From positions 1 to 6,785 of the forward strand of contig JAGHUU010000215.1 of NCBI GenBank assembly GCA_018064695.1: a stretch of DNA of 6,785 bases, in the 5' to 3' direction. This document shows, piece by piece, positions 1 through 6,607 of the stretch. The stretch is from Candidatus Blautia equi (GTDB lineage Bacteria > Bacillota > Clostridia > Lachnospirales > Lachnospiraceae). Every line of letters starts with the position of its first letter. The stretch's first letter is position 1. A model generated the notes under the pieces. It was not told where the DNA came from, ran no database searches, and saw nothing but the letters and a program-made list of their open reading frames with translations. A program made the translations under genes and the position numbers.

Positions 1-127
1 GGCTGCAAGTGCGGTATACAGGAAGTTTAATAGTAATAAAAGATATGGTAAAAGAAGAATGACTAAAGAGACATTATATAGATGATATATATAAAAATAG
101 ATTACGGCTTCCATATCCGTACTTTTT

Positions 128-138
128 TATGATACAAT
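128..138 (+). promoter_or_regulatory. Probable extended -10 promoter of the GntR regulator gene
   Basis: TGATACAAT at 130-138 is an extended -10 (TG, one base, TACAAT); an overlapping TATGAT lies at 128-133. No good -35 is seen at the usual spacing, which an extended -10 can tolerate. The start codon follows at 175, giving a leader of about 30 nt. Just upstream, TACGG (103-107) and CCGTA (117-121) form a 5-bp inverted repeat followed by six T (123-128). This could be a weak terminator of whatever lies to the left, or an operator covering the -35 region. A further 5-bp inverted repeat, AATCA (136-140) and TGATT (148-152), surrounds the expected transcription start and could serve autoregulation. 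The operator roles are inference. Confidence 0.45.
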
Positions 139-174
139 CAGAAACAGTGATTAGAAAAAAAGAGGGCATGAGCC

Positions 175-885
175 ATGTATGAGATCAAAAAGCTGGGAAA
201 TGATAAACCGGTAGCAGCAAGGGTAGAGGATGCCCTGATGGAATATATTTTAAAGCAGCCGATCGGGATCGGAGAGCGGCTTCCGAACGAATTTGACCTT
301 TCACAGATGTTCGGGGTGGGACGCTCCACGATCAGAGAGGCGGTGAAAAGTCTGGAATCCAAAAAGGTACTGGAGGTACGCAGAGGCTCCGGAACCTATG
401 TGGTCTCCACCACGAAGATGGAGGACGATCCGCTGGGGTTTGGAAAATTCGAGGACCCGTATACGCTGGCAAAGGAGCTGCTGGAGGTCCGTCTGATGCT
501 GGAGCCGGAGATCACGGCGATGGCAGCGGAGCATGCTTCTGACGAGGAAAAGCAGGAGATCCGGCATCTGTGCGATATGGCGGAAGCCAGCTATGAGTCG
601 GCACAGGAGAGAATCCGGTATGATATGGAGTTTCACTCATACATTGCGCACTGCAGCAAAAACCGGGTAGTGGAGACGATACTGCCGATCATTGTTTCGG
701 CGGTCAGTACCTTCGGAAACATCACGCAGACATCACTCAAGCAGGAGACCATCACCACACACCGCATGATTGCACAGGCCATTGAGGCATCGGATCCGGA
801 CGGTGCAAGGTATGCGATGATCACGCATCTGAATTACAACAGAAACAAGATCAGAGAACTTGAACAGATCCATCGTTCAAAATAG
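175..885 (+). CDS. FadR-subfamily (FCD domain) GntR transcriptional regulator
   Basis: A 236-aa DNA-binding regulator of the GntR superfamily, FadR/FCD subgroup, whose members usually sense an organic acid or sugar acid and repress an adjacent catabolic operon. The winged helix-turn-helix spans about residues 12-77, with the family pattern LPNE (36-39), a recognition segment around GVGRSTIREAVKSL (47-60) and the wing RRGSGTYV (69-76). The C-terminal all-helical FCD domain (about 95-225) keeps the expected metal-site ligands D150, H154, H196 and H218, so it probably binds a metal ion and a carboxylate ligand. The length is normal for the family. The start at 175 is preceded by GAGGG (162-166); an ATG at 168 is rejected because it stops after four codons. 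It is a single-gene unit ending at a strong terminator, and the natural target is the downstream operon whose promoter is flanked by inverted repeats. The effector is unknown. Confidence 0.93.
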   Translation: MYEIKKLGNDKPVAARVEDALMEYILKQPIGIGERLPNEFDLSQMFGVGRSTIREAVKSLESKKVLEVRRGSGTYVVSTTKMEDDPLGFGKFEDPYTLAKELLEVRLMLEPEITAMAAEHASDEEKQEIRHLCDMAEASYESAQERIRYDMEFHSYIAHCSKNRVVETILPIIVSAVSTFGNITQTSLKQETITTHRMIAQAIEASDPDGARYAMITHLNYNRNKIRELEQIHRSK

Positions 886-899
886 GCATAATAGACAAA

Positions 900-938
900 A
901 AGAAGTGCTTTGCCGTGGGCAAAGCACTTCTTCTTTTG
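900..938 (+). terminator. Strong Rho-independent terminator after the GntR regulator
   Basis: AGAAGTGCTTTGCC (901-914) pairs perfectly with GGCAAAGCACTTCT (918-931), and A900-T932 adds a fifteenth pair. The loop is GTG, and a T-rich tail follows through 938. An A-run just before the stem (896-900) supplies a T-tract on the other strand, so it could terminate in both directions. It lies 14 nt after the regulator's stop codon. Confidence 0.93.
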
Positions 939-964
939 TGTAAATAGCAGAAAATGTCCCAAGG

Positions 965-1031
965 GATGTCTGATGTATTGCGAATGATAGCCACCTGTGC
1001 TACAATCTGAATCACTAATTCATCAGACAAC
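965..1031. repeat. Inverted repeat flanking the catabolic operon promoter, candidate operator pair
   Basis: TGTCTGATG (967-975) recurs exactly as its reverse complement CATCAGACA (1021-1029). Extended to 965-980 against 1016-1031, the match is 13 of 16. The arms sit just upstream of the -35 and just downstream of the predicted transcription start, with centres about 54 bp apart, close to five helical turns. The right arm read on the - strand, TTGTCTGATGA, fits the TNGTNNNACNA operator pattern known for LldR-like FadR regulators with one mismatch. Binding by the neighbouring GntR protein is inference. Confidence 0.6.
978..1006 (+). promoter_or_regulatory. Sigma-A-type promoter of the amidohydrolase/malic enzyme/dehydrogenase operon
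   Basis: A -35 TTGCGA (978-983) and a -10 TACAAT (1001-1006) are separated by 17 bp, and TG at 998-999 makes an extended -10. The predicted transcription start is near 1013. The leader to the first start codon at 1170 is about 157 nt. It contains a bulged stem (TTGGA 1047-1051 with TCCAA 1072-1076, plus ATCC 1052-1055 with GGAT 1064-1067) and no recognisable riboswitch. It is the best promoter seen between 940 and 1170. Confidence 0.7.
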
Positions 1032-1157
1032 ATACAGGAAGTGACTTTGGAATCCGTTTTTATGGATGAAATCCAATGAATATGGTGAAAAGAAGTGGAA
1101 TACAGCAGACAAATACACACCTATTACCGCACTCCGGCCGGAATGCAGAGAGAAAAC

Positions 1158-1163
1158 AGGAGA
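1158..1163 (+). promoter_or_regulatory. Ribosome binding site that fixes the amidohydrolase start
   Basis: AGGAGA lies 6 nt before ATG 1170 and 9 nt before the second of three consecutive ATG codons (1170, 1173, 1176). The longer in-frame start at 1095 has no comparable site. The true initiator is therefore 1170, or possibly 1173. Confidence 0.8.
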
Positions 1164-1169
1164 ACAAAA

Positions 1170-2072
1170 ATGATGATGATCGATATTCATGCCCATGTAT
1201 GTGACCGTCTGGCAGCGATCACAAACGGACAGCCGCTTTGTTCGCTGTCCTACGGAAAGGCAAAGCTGGGAAACAAACCGATTCAGTTTTTTCCGCCTTC
1301 TTTTGAAAGAAGCAACAGTCCCGCGGAAATGCTGATCGCCCACATGGACCATGCCGGGGTGGATAAGGCCCTTTTGATGGCGAATCCCTATTACGGCTAC
1401 CATAACGACTATATTTCGGAGAGTGTGAAGAAGTATCCGGACCGCCTTAAGGGCGTTGCCTTTGTGGATATGATCAAGGGGGAGAGCGCGGCAAAGGAGC
1501 TGGCAGACCTCTATGACAATACCGATCTGTTCGGATTTAAGGTGGAGACCGATTCCACCTTCCAGTGCGCACCGGGCAGACACATGGGAGAAGAGGACTT
1601 CTTTCCGGTTTGGGATGTGATCAATGCCTACAAACAGCCGGTATTTATCCATCTGTTTACCGACCGGGATGTGGAGGATCTCTTAAAACTGGTAAAGCGC
1701 TTCCCGGATATCACCTATGTGATCTGCCATATGGGTGCGGATGCCTGCTTTAAGGGCGGCAGGATCTCCGGAAACTATGCGGTGCTTCTGGAGCTGGTAA
1801 AGAAGAATCCGAAGGTATATATGGATACCTCCACCGTACCGGTGTACTACGATGAGGAGTATCCCTTCCCGTCCTCCACGGCTGCGATCCGTCAGGCGTA
1901 TGAGATCGTCGGCGCGGAAAAGCTCATGTGGGCAACCGATTATCCGGGCATGCTCAATCATGCTACCTATCAGCAGCTTGTAAACATGGTGACTCGTCAC
2001 TGCGGCATTCCCGAGGAGGACCTTAAACTCATTATGGGTGAGAATGCGCAGCGATTATTTTTTTCAAAGTAA
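1170..2072 (+). CDS. Amidohydrolase-2 family metal-dependent hydrolase or decarboxylase
   Basis: A 300-aa TIM-barrel enzyme of the amidohydrolase-2 family (relatives include 2-pyrone-4,6-dicarboxylate lactonase, 4-oxalomesaconate hydratase and ACMSD-type decarboxylases). Numbered from ATG 1170, the HxH metal motif is at H7 and H9 (IDIHAH), a third metal histidine is at H161 (VFIH), another is H187 (CHMG), and the catalytic aspartate is D257 in WATDYPG. All expected barrel residues are present, so it should be active on a C-O or C-C bond of a small organic acid in the cytoplasm. The frame is open back to 1095, but that extension is low-complexity, lacks a ribosome site and precedes the HxH motif atypically. 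It is the first gene of a three-gene operon, with 12 nt to the next start. The substrate is not identifiable; lactonase, hydratase and decarboxylase activities are all possible. Confidence 0.88.
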   Translation: MMMIDIHAHVCDRLAAITNGQPLCSLSYGKAKLGNKPIQFFPPSFERSNSPAEMLIAHMDHAGVDKALLMANPYYGYHNDYISESVKKYPDRLKGVAFVDMIKGESAAKELADLYDNTDLFGFKVETDSTFQCAPGRHMGEEDFFPVWDVINAYKQPVFIHLFTDRDVEDLLKLVKRFPDITYVICHMGADACFKGGRISGNYAVLLELVKKNPKVYMDTSTVPVYYDEEYPFPSSTAAIRQAYEIVGAEKLMWATDYPGMLNHATYQQLVNMVTRHCGIPEEDLKLIMGENAQRLFFSK

Positions 2073-2084
2073 AAGGAGACAAAG

Positions 2085-3257
2085 ATGGACTACGCAAAAG
2101 AATCACTGAAGATGCACTATGAACTGAAGGGCAAGATCGAGGTCGCGGCCCGTGCCGCGGTGGACTCCAAGGATGCCCTCAGCCTGGCATACACCCCGGG
2201 TGTAGCCATCCCCTGTCTGGAGATTCAGAAGGATGTAAACAAGAGCTATGAGCTGACAAGACGCTGGAATACCGTTGCGGTGGTCACCGACGGCACCGCG
2301 GTACTGGGACTCGGCGATATCGGCCCGGAGGCCGGCATGCCGGTTATGGAGGGCAAGTGCGTACTCTTTAAGGCATTCGGCGATGTCGATGCCATTCCGC
2401 TCTGCGTACGCAGCAAGGACGTGGATGCGATCGTGGAGACGGTAAGACTCCTGGCAGGCAGCTTCGGCGGCGTAAACCTGGAGGATATTTCCGCACCGAG
2501 ATGCTTTGAGATCGAGAAGAGATTAAAAGAGTGCTGCGACATTCCGATCTTCCACGATGACCAGCACGGAACCGCGGTCATCACCTTAGCAGGCATCATC
2601 AATGCGCTGAAGGTGGTCGGCAAGAAGCTGGAGGATGTAAAGATCGTAACCAGCGGCGCTGGCGCGGCCGGCATCGCGATCATTAAGCTCCTGATGTCCA
2701 TGGGTCTGAAGAACGTCATCATGACCGACCGCACCGGCGCGATCTATGAGGGCAGAGAGGGCCTGAATCCGATCAAGGAGGAGATGGCAAAGATCACGAA
2801 CTTCGGTCATGAGAAGGGCAAGCTTGCCGATGTCATCAAGGGCGCGGATATCTTCATCGGTGTTTCCGCTCCGGGAACCCTGACCGCAGATATGGTCCGC
2901 ACCATGGCGAAGGATCCGATCATCTTTGCCTGCGCAAACCCGACTCCGGAGATCTTCCCGGAGGAGGCAAAGGCAGCCGGCGCAAAGGTGGTTTCCACCG
3001 GCCGCAGCGACTACCCGAACCAGGTCAACAACGTACTCTGCTTCCCGGGCATCTTCCGCGGCGCGCTGGATGTACGTGCATCCGATATCAACGATGAGAT
3101 GAAGGTGGCGGCTGCCTATGCGATCGCAGGCCTTGTAAGCGATGAGGAGTTAAACGAGAACTATATCCTGCCGGCAGCCTTTGATCCGCGTGTAAAGGAT
3201 GCGGTGGCTGCAGCAACCCGCGAGGCTGCAAGAAAGAGCGGCGCGGCTCGTATTTAA
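2085..3257 (+). CDS. NAD-type malic enzyme (oxaloacetate-decarboxylating malate dehydrogenase)
   Basis: A 390-aa short-form bacterial malic enzyme converting (S)-malate to pyruvate and CO2 with reduction of NAD(P). The catalytic tyrosine is Y36 in YTPGVAIPC and the catalytic lysine is K91 in MEGK. Metal ligands are E133 and D134 (NLEDISAP) and D159 (HDDQHGTAV). The Rossmann loop GAGAAG is at 191-196, followed by D215 at the end of the second strand, an acidic residue that suggests NAD rather than NADP. The C-terminal signature ANPTPEIFPEEA (284-295) and the GRSDYPNQVNNVLCFPG block (306-322) are intact. AAGGAGA (2073-2079) lies 5 nt before the start. Its place between an amidohydrolase and a 2-hydroxyacid dehydrogenase suggests that it channels the pathway's C4 acid to pyruvate, although a non-malate substrate cannot be excluded. 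The mae gene name is not assigned because several paralogues share this architecture. Confidence 0.95.
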   Translation: MDYAKESLKMHYELKGKIEVAARAAVDSKDALSLAYTPGVAIPCLEIQKDVNKSYELTRRWNTVAVVTDGTAVLGLGDIGPEAGMPVMEGKCVLFKAFGDVDAIPLCVRSKDVDAIVETVRLLAGSFGGVNLEDISAPRCFEIEKRLKECCDIPIFHDDQHGTAVITLAGIINALKVVGKKLEDVKIVTSGAGAAGIAIIKLLMSMGLKNVIMTDRTGAIYEGREGLNPIKEEMAKITNFGHEKGKLADVIKGADIFIGVSAPGTLTADMVRTMAKDPIIFACANPTPEIFPEEAKAAGAKVVSTGRSDYPNQVNNVLCFPGIFRGALDVRASDINDEMKVAAAYAIAGLVSDEELNENYILPAAFDPRVKDAVAAATREAARKSGAARI

Positions 3258-3269
3258 GACAGAAAGAAA

Positions 3270-3274
3270 AGGAG
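3270..3274 (+). promoter_or_regulatory. Ribosome binding site that fixes the Ldh-family start
   Basis: AGGAG (within a longer AAAAGGAGAT, 3267-3276) lies 8 nt before ATG 3283. The frame is open to ATG 3199 inside the malic enzyme gene, but that start has no ribosome site and would add 28 residues unlike the family. Confidence 0.85.
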
Positions 3275-3282
3275 ATAAGACT

Positions 3283-4383
3283 ATGGCATATGTAAAGATG
3301 AAGGTAGATGAGACGAGAGCATTTTGTGAAGAGGTGTATGTCAGACACGGATTTACCAGAGAAGAGGCACAGAGAATCGTGGATGTCATCCTGATGGCAG
3401 ACCTCTACGGTTTTGAATCCCACGGCGTACAGCGTATGATCCGCTACCATAACTCCATTATCCGCGGACATGTGGATCCGAAGGCGGAGATGGATATCAT
3501 ATTTGAAACCCCGGTCAGCGCCGTGATCGACGGCAATAAGACCATGGGCCAGATCACCGCTTCCAAGGCGATGAAGATGGCTATTGAAAAGGCAAAGCAG
3601 CACGGCTTCGGTATGGTCACCGTAAGAAACTGCAACCATTTCGGCGTAGCGGGCTACTATTCCCGTATGGCAGCGGACAGCGAGATGATCGGCTTCTGCT
3701 CCACCAACACCGAGGCCATTGCGATTCCGACCTTCGGCAAAAAAGCGATGCTGGGTACCAGCCCGATCGCAGTGAGCATGCCGGCAGATCCGTACTATTT
3801 CTGGTTTGACTGTGCCACCACCGTGGTACCCAGAGGCAAGATTGAAGTTTACAACAAGCGCGGCGATGCGCTCCATGAGGGCTGGGCTGCGGATGAGTAT
3901 GGCAGAAGCTGTCTGGATGCGGAGCATGTCCTGGACAACATCAATGCCAAGAACTTCGGCGGCATCTTCCCGATCGGCGGAGAGTCCAAGGATACCGGAT
4001 CCCATAAGGGATACGGCTACGGCCTGATCGCGGAGCTCTTTACCGGAATCATCTCCGGCGGACATACCTCCCCGCACGTGGAAAACGGCGGTATGGGAGA
4101 TACCTCCTTCGGATTTGCGGCCATTGATTACGGCATCTTCGGTGATAAGAAGGAGATCCGGGATCGTATGTCCACACTGCTTAGAGAGCTCAGAGAATCC
4201 CCGGCTGCAGACGGTCAGGAGAAGGTCTATACCCCGGGTGAGCCGGAGATGATCTCCAAGGCAGATAAGGAGAAGAACGGTATTCTCGTCAATGACAAGA
4301 CGGTGGATGAGATGAGAATGATCGGAGAATACGTGGGTCTGGTACTGGAGGACTATATCAAGGTGACCGAGATCGATCAGTAA
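3283..4383 (+). CDS. Ldh2 family (malate/L-lactate/sulfolactate/ureidoglycolate) dehydrogenase
   Basis: A 366-aa NAD(P)-dependent oxidoreductase of the malate/L-lactate dehydrogenase superfamily that is unrelated to classical LDH. Members oxidise 2-hydroxy acids or reduce 2-keto acids (malate, sulfolactate, ureidoglycolate, 2,3-diketogulonate). Family blocks visible from ATG 3283: ESHGVQR around H47, the catalytic NHFGVAGYY around H119, LGTSPIAV (157-164), DCATT (176-180) and the glycine-rich HKGYGYGLIAE (241-251). The length is typical. The 25-nt gap from the malic enzyme implies co-transcription. A probable terminator follows at 4394-4426. Together with the malic enzyme it suggests a 2-hydroxyacid or C4-dicarboxylate pathway. 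Substrate specificity cannot be read from the sequence, so malate dehydrogenase is only one option. Subunits of this family usually form dimers with domain-swapped NAD sites. Confidence 0.92.
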   Translation: MAYVKMKVDETRAFCEEVYVRHGFTREEAQRIVDVILMADLYGFESHGVQRMIRYHNSIIRGHVDPKAEMDIIFETPVSAVIDGNKTMGQITASKAMKMAIEKAKQHGFGMVTVRNCNHFGVAGYYSRMAADSEMIGFCSTNTEAIAIPTFGKKAMLGTSPIAVSMPADPYYFWFDCATTVVPRGKIEVYNKRGDALHEGWAADEYGRSCLDAEHVLDNINAKNFGGIFPIGGESKDTGSHKGYGYGLIAELFTGIISGGHTSPHVENGGMGDTSFGFAAIDYGIFGDKKEIRDRMSTLLRELRESPAADGQEKVYTPGEPEMISKADKEKNGILVNDKTVDEMRMIGEYVGLVLEDYIKVTEIDQ

Positions 4384-4393
4384 ATATGTTTGG

Positions 4394-4426
4394 AGGGCGG
4401 GCGAACGGAAGGGATCCTGCCCTTTT
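4394..4426 (+). terminator. Probable terminator of the catabolic operon
   Basis: AGGGCGGG (4394-4401) pairs with CCTGCCCT (4416-4423), including one G-U pair, around a 14-nt loop, followed by TTTT (4423-4426) and a second T-run at 4432-4436. It begins 10 nt after the dehydrogenase stop. The weak U-tract and the fairly large loop make it less certain than the 900-938 terminator. The remaining 53 nt before the next gene contain no convincing promoter. Confidence 0.6.
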
Positions 4427-4479
4427 GCGCATTTTTACCGAAACCCATCAGATACGTGCATGATTAAAACCAAAAAGAA

Positions 4480-5469
4480 ATGGATAAGGGGTTAAAGAAA
4501 ATACATTTTATACCGGCGCTGCTCCTTCTTGCGGCGGCGCTGGTTTTACTTTCCATCTTCGGCCGGGAGGGCGAAGAGGGAGAACGCGTAAAGAATGAGA
4601 CGGATTTACGACCCCGGGTTGTGGTATCCGTCGTGGAAAAGAATAAATCCTGGGTCAATGACTTCCTCTATGATCTGACAAAGGAGGAGGAAGCCTATGA
4701 GGTGATCTATCATGAACCGGAAAAATATACCGCATCCTGGCAGGAGGCGGATCTTTTGTCTGTGATCGAAGAAGGGGCCTGCGAATACCTCATCCTTCTG
4801 CCGGGTGCCAGGCACGGACTGGAGGAGATCTTAAGCGCGGCCGGGGATCAGGGAATCCGGGTGCTTCTCATAACCAAAGATGCGGAAAGCTTTCCGGGGG
4901 CCGCAGCCTATATAGAGGCGGACTATGAAGCCGAAGGCGCGCTTATCGCGCAGGCCCTGATCCGGGCTTATGAGGGGCAGACCTGCAGGATTGCCGTACT
5001 CAGAGAATCTCAGGACAGTGTGATCTCCGTTCTTCGGGAAAAGGGATTTGAAAAGGAGATCGCGGGATATGAGAACCTGACGATTGCGGATAAGAGTACG
5101 GGCGGCGGAAGCCTTCAGACCGCCATCTCCGTGATGGGCGATGTGATCCGGAACCTCGGGGAGACGGGCTTTGATGCGGTGTTTGCCTGCAGCGGTGAGG
5201 ACGGCCTCGGCGCCATGAGGGCTTTAGAGTCTGCCGGTATCCGGCCGGGAGAAGAATGCGGTCTGTTTTCCGCAGGCGGTAAACAGGATGTGGAGAAGGC
5301 CGTGATCGCCGGGCAGTATACGGCATCCGTGCGCTATGAGGTCTCCATAGGGGAGACGGTGAGAGGGTGCCTTGAGGCGCTGATCGGCGGGGCACCGGCG
5401 GGATCTGTCCGTGCCTTTCTGGTGCCTGTTTTATTCTCCGGGGATACGGAGACGGAGGAGGGGACATGA
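4480..5469 (+). CDS. Membrane-anchored periplasmic-binding-protein-like sugar sensor
   Basis: A 329-aa protein with a short basic N-terminus, one hydrophobic segment at about residues 9-27 (IHFIPALLLLAAALVLLSIF region) and a large extracytoplasmic domain resembling type I periplasmic sugar-binding proteins (ribose/xylose-binding, Peripla_BP_4 fold). Evidence for the fold: strand-turn patterns VVVSVVEKN (47-55), YLILLPG (103-109), IRVLLITKDAE (126-136), CRIAVLRES (169-177), a FDAVFACSGEDGLGAMRALESAGI block (231-254) and the hinge-end VEKAVIAGQYTASVRYE (271-287). No lipobox cysteine follows the hydrophobic segment, so it is an uncleaved anchor rather than a lipoprotein. The last 4 nt overlap the next start (ATGA, 5466-5469), giving translational coupling to a sensor kinase. 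A binding protein feeding signal to a kinase (as in XylFII-LytS) is therefore more likely than a transporter subunit. The start at 4480 has only a weak AAAAAGAA upstream, but the in-frame stop at 4465 leaves no other ATG. Confidence 0.78.
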   Translation: MDKGLKKIHFIPALLLLAAALVLLSIFGREGEEGERVKNETDLRPRVVVSVVEKNKSWVNDFLYDLTKEEEAYEVIYHEPEKYTASWQEADLLSVIEEGACEYLILLPGARHGLEEILSAAGDQGIRVLLITKDAESFPGAAAYIEADYEAEGALIAQALIRAYEGQTCRIAVLRESQDSVISVLREKGFEKEIAGYENLTIADKSTGGGSLQTAISVMGDVIRNLGETGFDAVFACSGEDGLGAMRALESAGIRPGEECGLFSAGGKQDVEKAVIAGQYTASVRYEVSIGETVRGCLEALIGGAPAGSVRAFLVPVLFSGDTETEEGT

Positions 5470-6110
5470 TCAGAAAACTGAAAACCTATCTGACCGGGTC
5501 CGTCAGAAGAAAGCTTCTGGCTCAGATCATCCTCGTGTCCGTGCTCCCGCTGATCATGATCGGGATCGTTTATACCGTTGGCAGCAGTATCTTTGTCATC
5601 AGCGGAATCCAGAATAACCTCCGAACGGAGGAGGGACTGGTGTTTGCGGAGATGGAGGAACGTTTCGGAAAGGCGGAGCGCCTCTGCAGGAGCCTGGAGG
5701 AGAATGCCGACGTGCAGGATTACCTGCGCAGAAACTTTGAGACAAAGTCTGAACGTTATTCTCTGGAATTAAAGGCGGGCGGAGATCTTTTTTCAAGGGT
5801 CAGGGATGATGAATGGCAGCATGGGATATTAAAATACTTTGATTTTGTTGTTGCATCTGCGGAAGAAGGTGTAGCTAAGCCGGATAAAAAAATCTTTGAG
5901 ATTGCTTTAGAGAGAGCCAATTGTAAACCTGAAAATGCAGTGATGATTGGCGATAGAGTTGATAATGATATTGTTCCTGCCAAGAAGATGGGGATGAAAA
6001 CTATTTGGATTAAGCAGGGATTTGGAAAGTATTGGCAGATTCGTGGTGAGTATGAGCAGGCGGATTGTGTAGTGAATAATCTAAATGAGATTATTGAAAT
6101 TTTGATGTGA
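5466..6110 (+). pseudogene. Chimeric ORF: YesM-like sensor kinase N-terminus fused in frame to HAD hydrolase C-terminus
   Basis: The 214-aa ORF has two unrelated halves. Residues 1 to about 115 resemble the start of a YesM/LytS-type sensor histidine kinase: a basic SVRRKLLAQ segment, a transmembrane helix at about 18-37 and the beginning of an extracellular sensory region with helical stretches. HAMP, second membrane helix, phospho-acceptor and ATPase domains are absent. Residues from about 117-120 to 214 are the second half of a HAD-family hydrolase: GILKYFDFVVASAEEGV, the motif III lysine in KPD (138-140), and motif IV GDRVDND (162-168). The N-terminal DxD nucleophile motif is missing. Neither half should be functional. 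Codon and GC character change at about 5810-5825. The start overlaps the binding protein gene by 4 nt. This may be a real deletion fusion or an assembly artefact. Confidence 0.85.
5790..5830. other. Junction between two unrelated sequences inside the chimeric ORF
   Basis: Kinase-like protein sequence ends around LKAGGDLFSRVRD and HAD sequence is recognisable from GILKYFD, whose codons begin at about 5823. GC falls from 30/60 in 5761-5820 to 22/60 in 5821-5880 and stays low after it, while the genes upstream are GC-rich. No insertion-sequence ends, tRNA or long direct repeats are seen at the join. The exact breakpoint cannot be set without homologous full-length genes. Confidence 0.75.
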
Positions 6111-6123
6111 CGAGGTGGCATAA

Positions 6124-6573
6124 ATGAAACTTGCATATGAGATGACATATTTACACCCTGTAATAGAAACTACATGTATCAAGCTTGTCCCATATATATC
6201 TAGGTATCAGGAGCAATACAAAGATATATACAATGCCTGTTATCATGAGATGCGTGAGGCACTTGAGATTAAGCCTTATGATTTTATTCAGGACGACACT
6301 TTTTTTGATGCCGGCATGGAGAATATATATCTTTTGATAGAACAAGGCGAAATCATAGGAAGTGTTGCACTCAAAGGGGAAGAGATAGATGATCTGATTG
6401 TGAATCCAAAGTGTCAAGGCCAGGGATTTGGAAAGCAATTGTTATTGTGGGCACTTCAAAATATCCAGACAGAAAAAGTGATGTTACATGTGGCTGCATG
6501 GAATGAACGAGCTGTTAATTTATATAAGAAATGTGGTTTCGAAATCACAGAGACTATTGTGATAGGGGACTAG
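6124..6573 (+). CDS. GNAT-family N-acetyltransferase
   Basis: A 149-aa single-domain acetyltransferase that would transfer an acetyl group from acetyl-CoA to an amine on a small molecule or protein; the acceptor is unknown. The acetyl-CoA pyrophosphate loop is visible as QGQGFG (98-103) after the beta-4 strand IDDLIVNPKC (88-97). The C-terminal helix-strand element NERAVNLYKKCGFEI (127-141) is typical of the fold. The N-terminal 60 residues contain the usual first two helices. AGGTGG (6113-6118) lies 5 nt before the ATG. The gene starts 13 nt after the HAD fragment's stop, so the two were probably co-transcribed in the source genome. Low GC matches the HAD portion and differs from genes upstream of 5800. 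The length is normal and the gene looks intact. Confidence 0.9.
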   Translation: MKLAYEMTYLHPVIETTCIKLVPYISRYQEQYKDIYNACYHEMREALEIKPYDFIQDDTFFDAGMENIYLLIEQGEIIGSVALKGEEIDDLIVNPKCQGQGFGKQLLLWALQNIQTEKVMLHVAAWNERAVNLYKKCGFEITETIVIGD

Positions 6574-6584
6574 TTTCTTAATAA

Positions 6585-6607
6585 TTGATAAATTAGTTGA
6601 TAAATTA
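6585..6607 (+). repeat. Tandem 11-bp direct repeat overlapping the -35 of the following promoter
   Basis: TTGATAAATTA occurs at 6585-6595 and again at 6597-6607, separated by one G, so the repeat unit is 12 bp. The second copy contains the -35 hexamer. The first copy also lies in a short inverted repeat (TAATT 6582-6586 with AATTA 6591-6595). The location suits a binding site for an autoregulator, but the AT-rich sequence makes chance repetition possible. Confidence 0.55.

Noticed and set aside
2..85. Open frame at the left edge (27 codons, lysine/arginine-rich, ending in TGA at 83-85) that could be the C-terminus of an upstream gene
   Set aside because: Another forward frame (3-62) is also open over part of it, the stretch is AT-rich and short, and no family is recognisable, so a coding call is not supported.
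1095..1169. N-terminal extension of the amidohydrolase frame to ATG 1095
   Set aside because: No ribosome site upstream of 1095, a clear AGGAGA before 1170, and the HxH motif sits at the expected place only with the shorter start.
1023..1652. Minus-strand ORF of 209 codons opposite the amidohydrolase
   Set aside because: Antisense shadow of a conserved enzyme; no supporting start signal or domain.
3199..3282. Upstream start of the Ldh-family gene overlapping the malic enzyme gene
   Set aside because: It would overlap the malic enzyme coding region, lacks a ribosome site and adds non-family residues; ATG 3283 has a strong site.
3088..4077. Long minus-strand ORF of 329 codons opposite the malic enzyme and Ldh genes
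   Set aside because: It is the antisense shadow of two well-recognised genes, has no ribosome site and has no recognisable domain.
4446..4452. CATCAGA upstream of the binding-protein gene, resembling part of the operon operator arm
   Set aside because: Only seven bases match and such a word is expected about once by chance in this length on two strands; no paired arm is seen.
5790..5830. Insertion sequence or site-specific recombination site at the fusion point
   Set aside because: No terminal inverted repeats, target-site duplication, tRNA end or recombinase gene is visible near the join.
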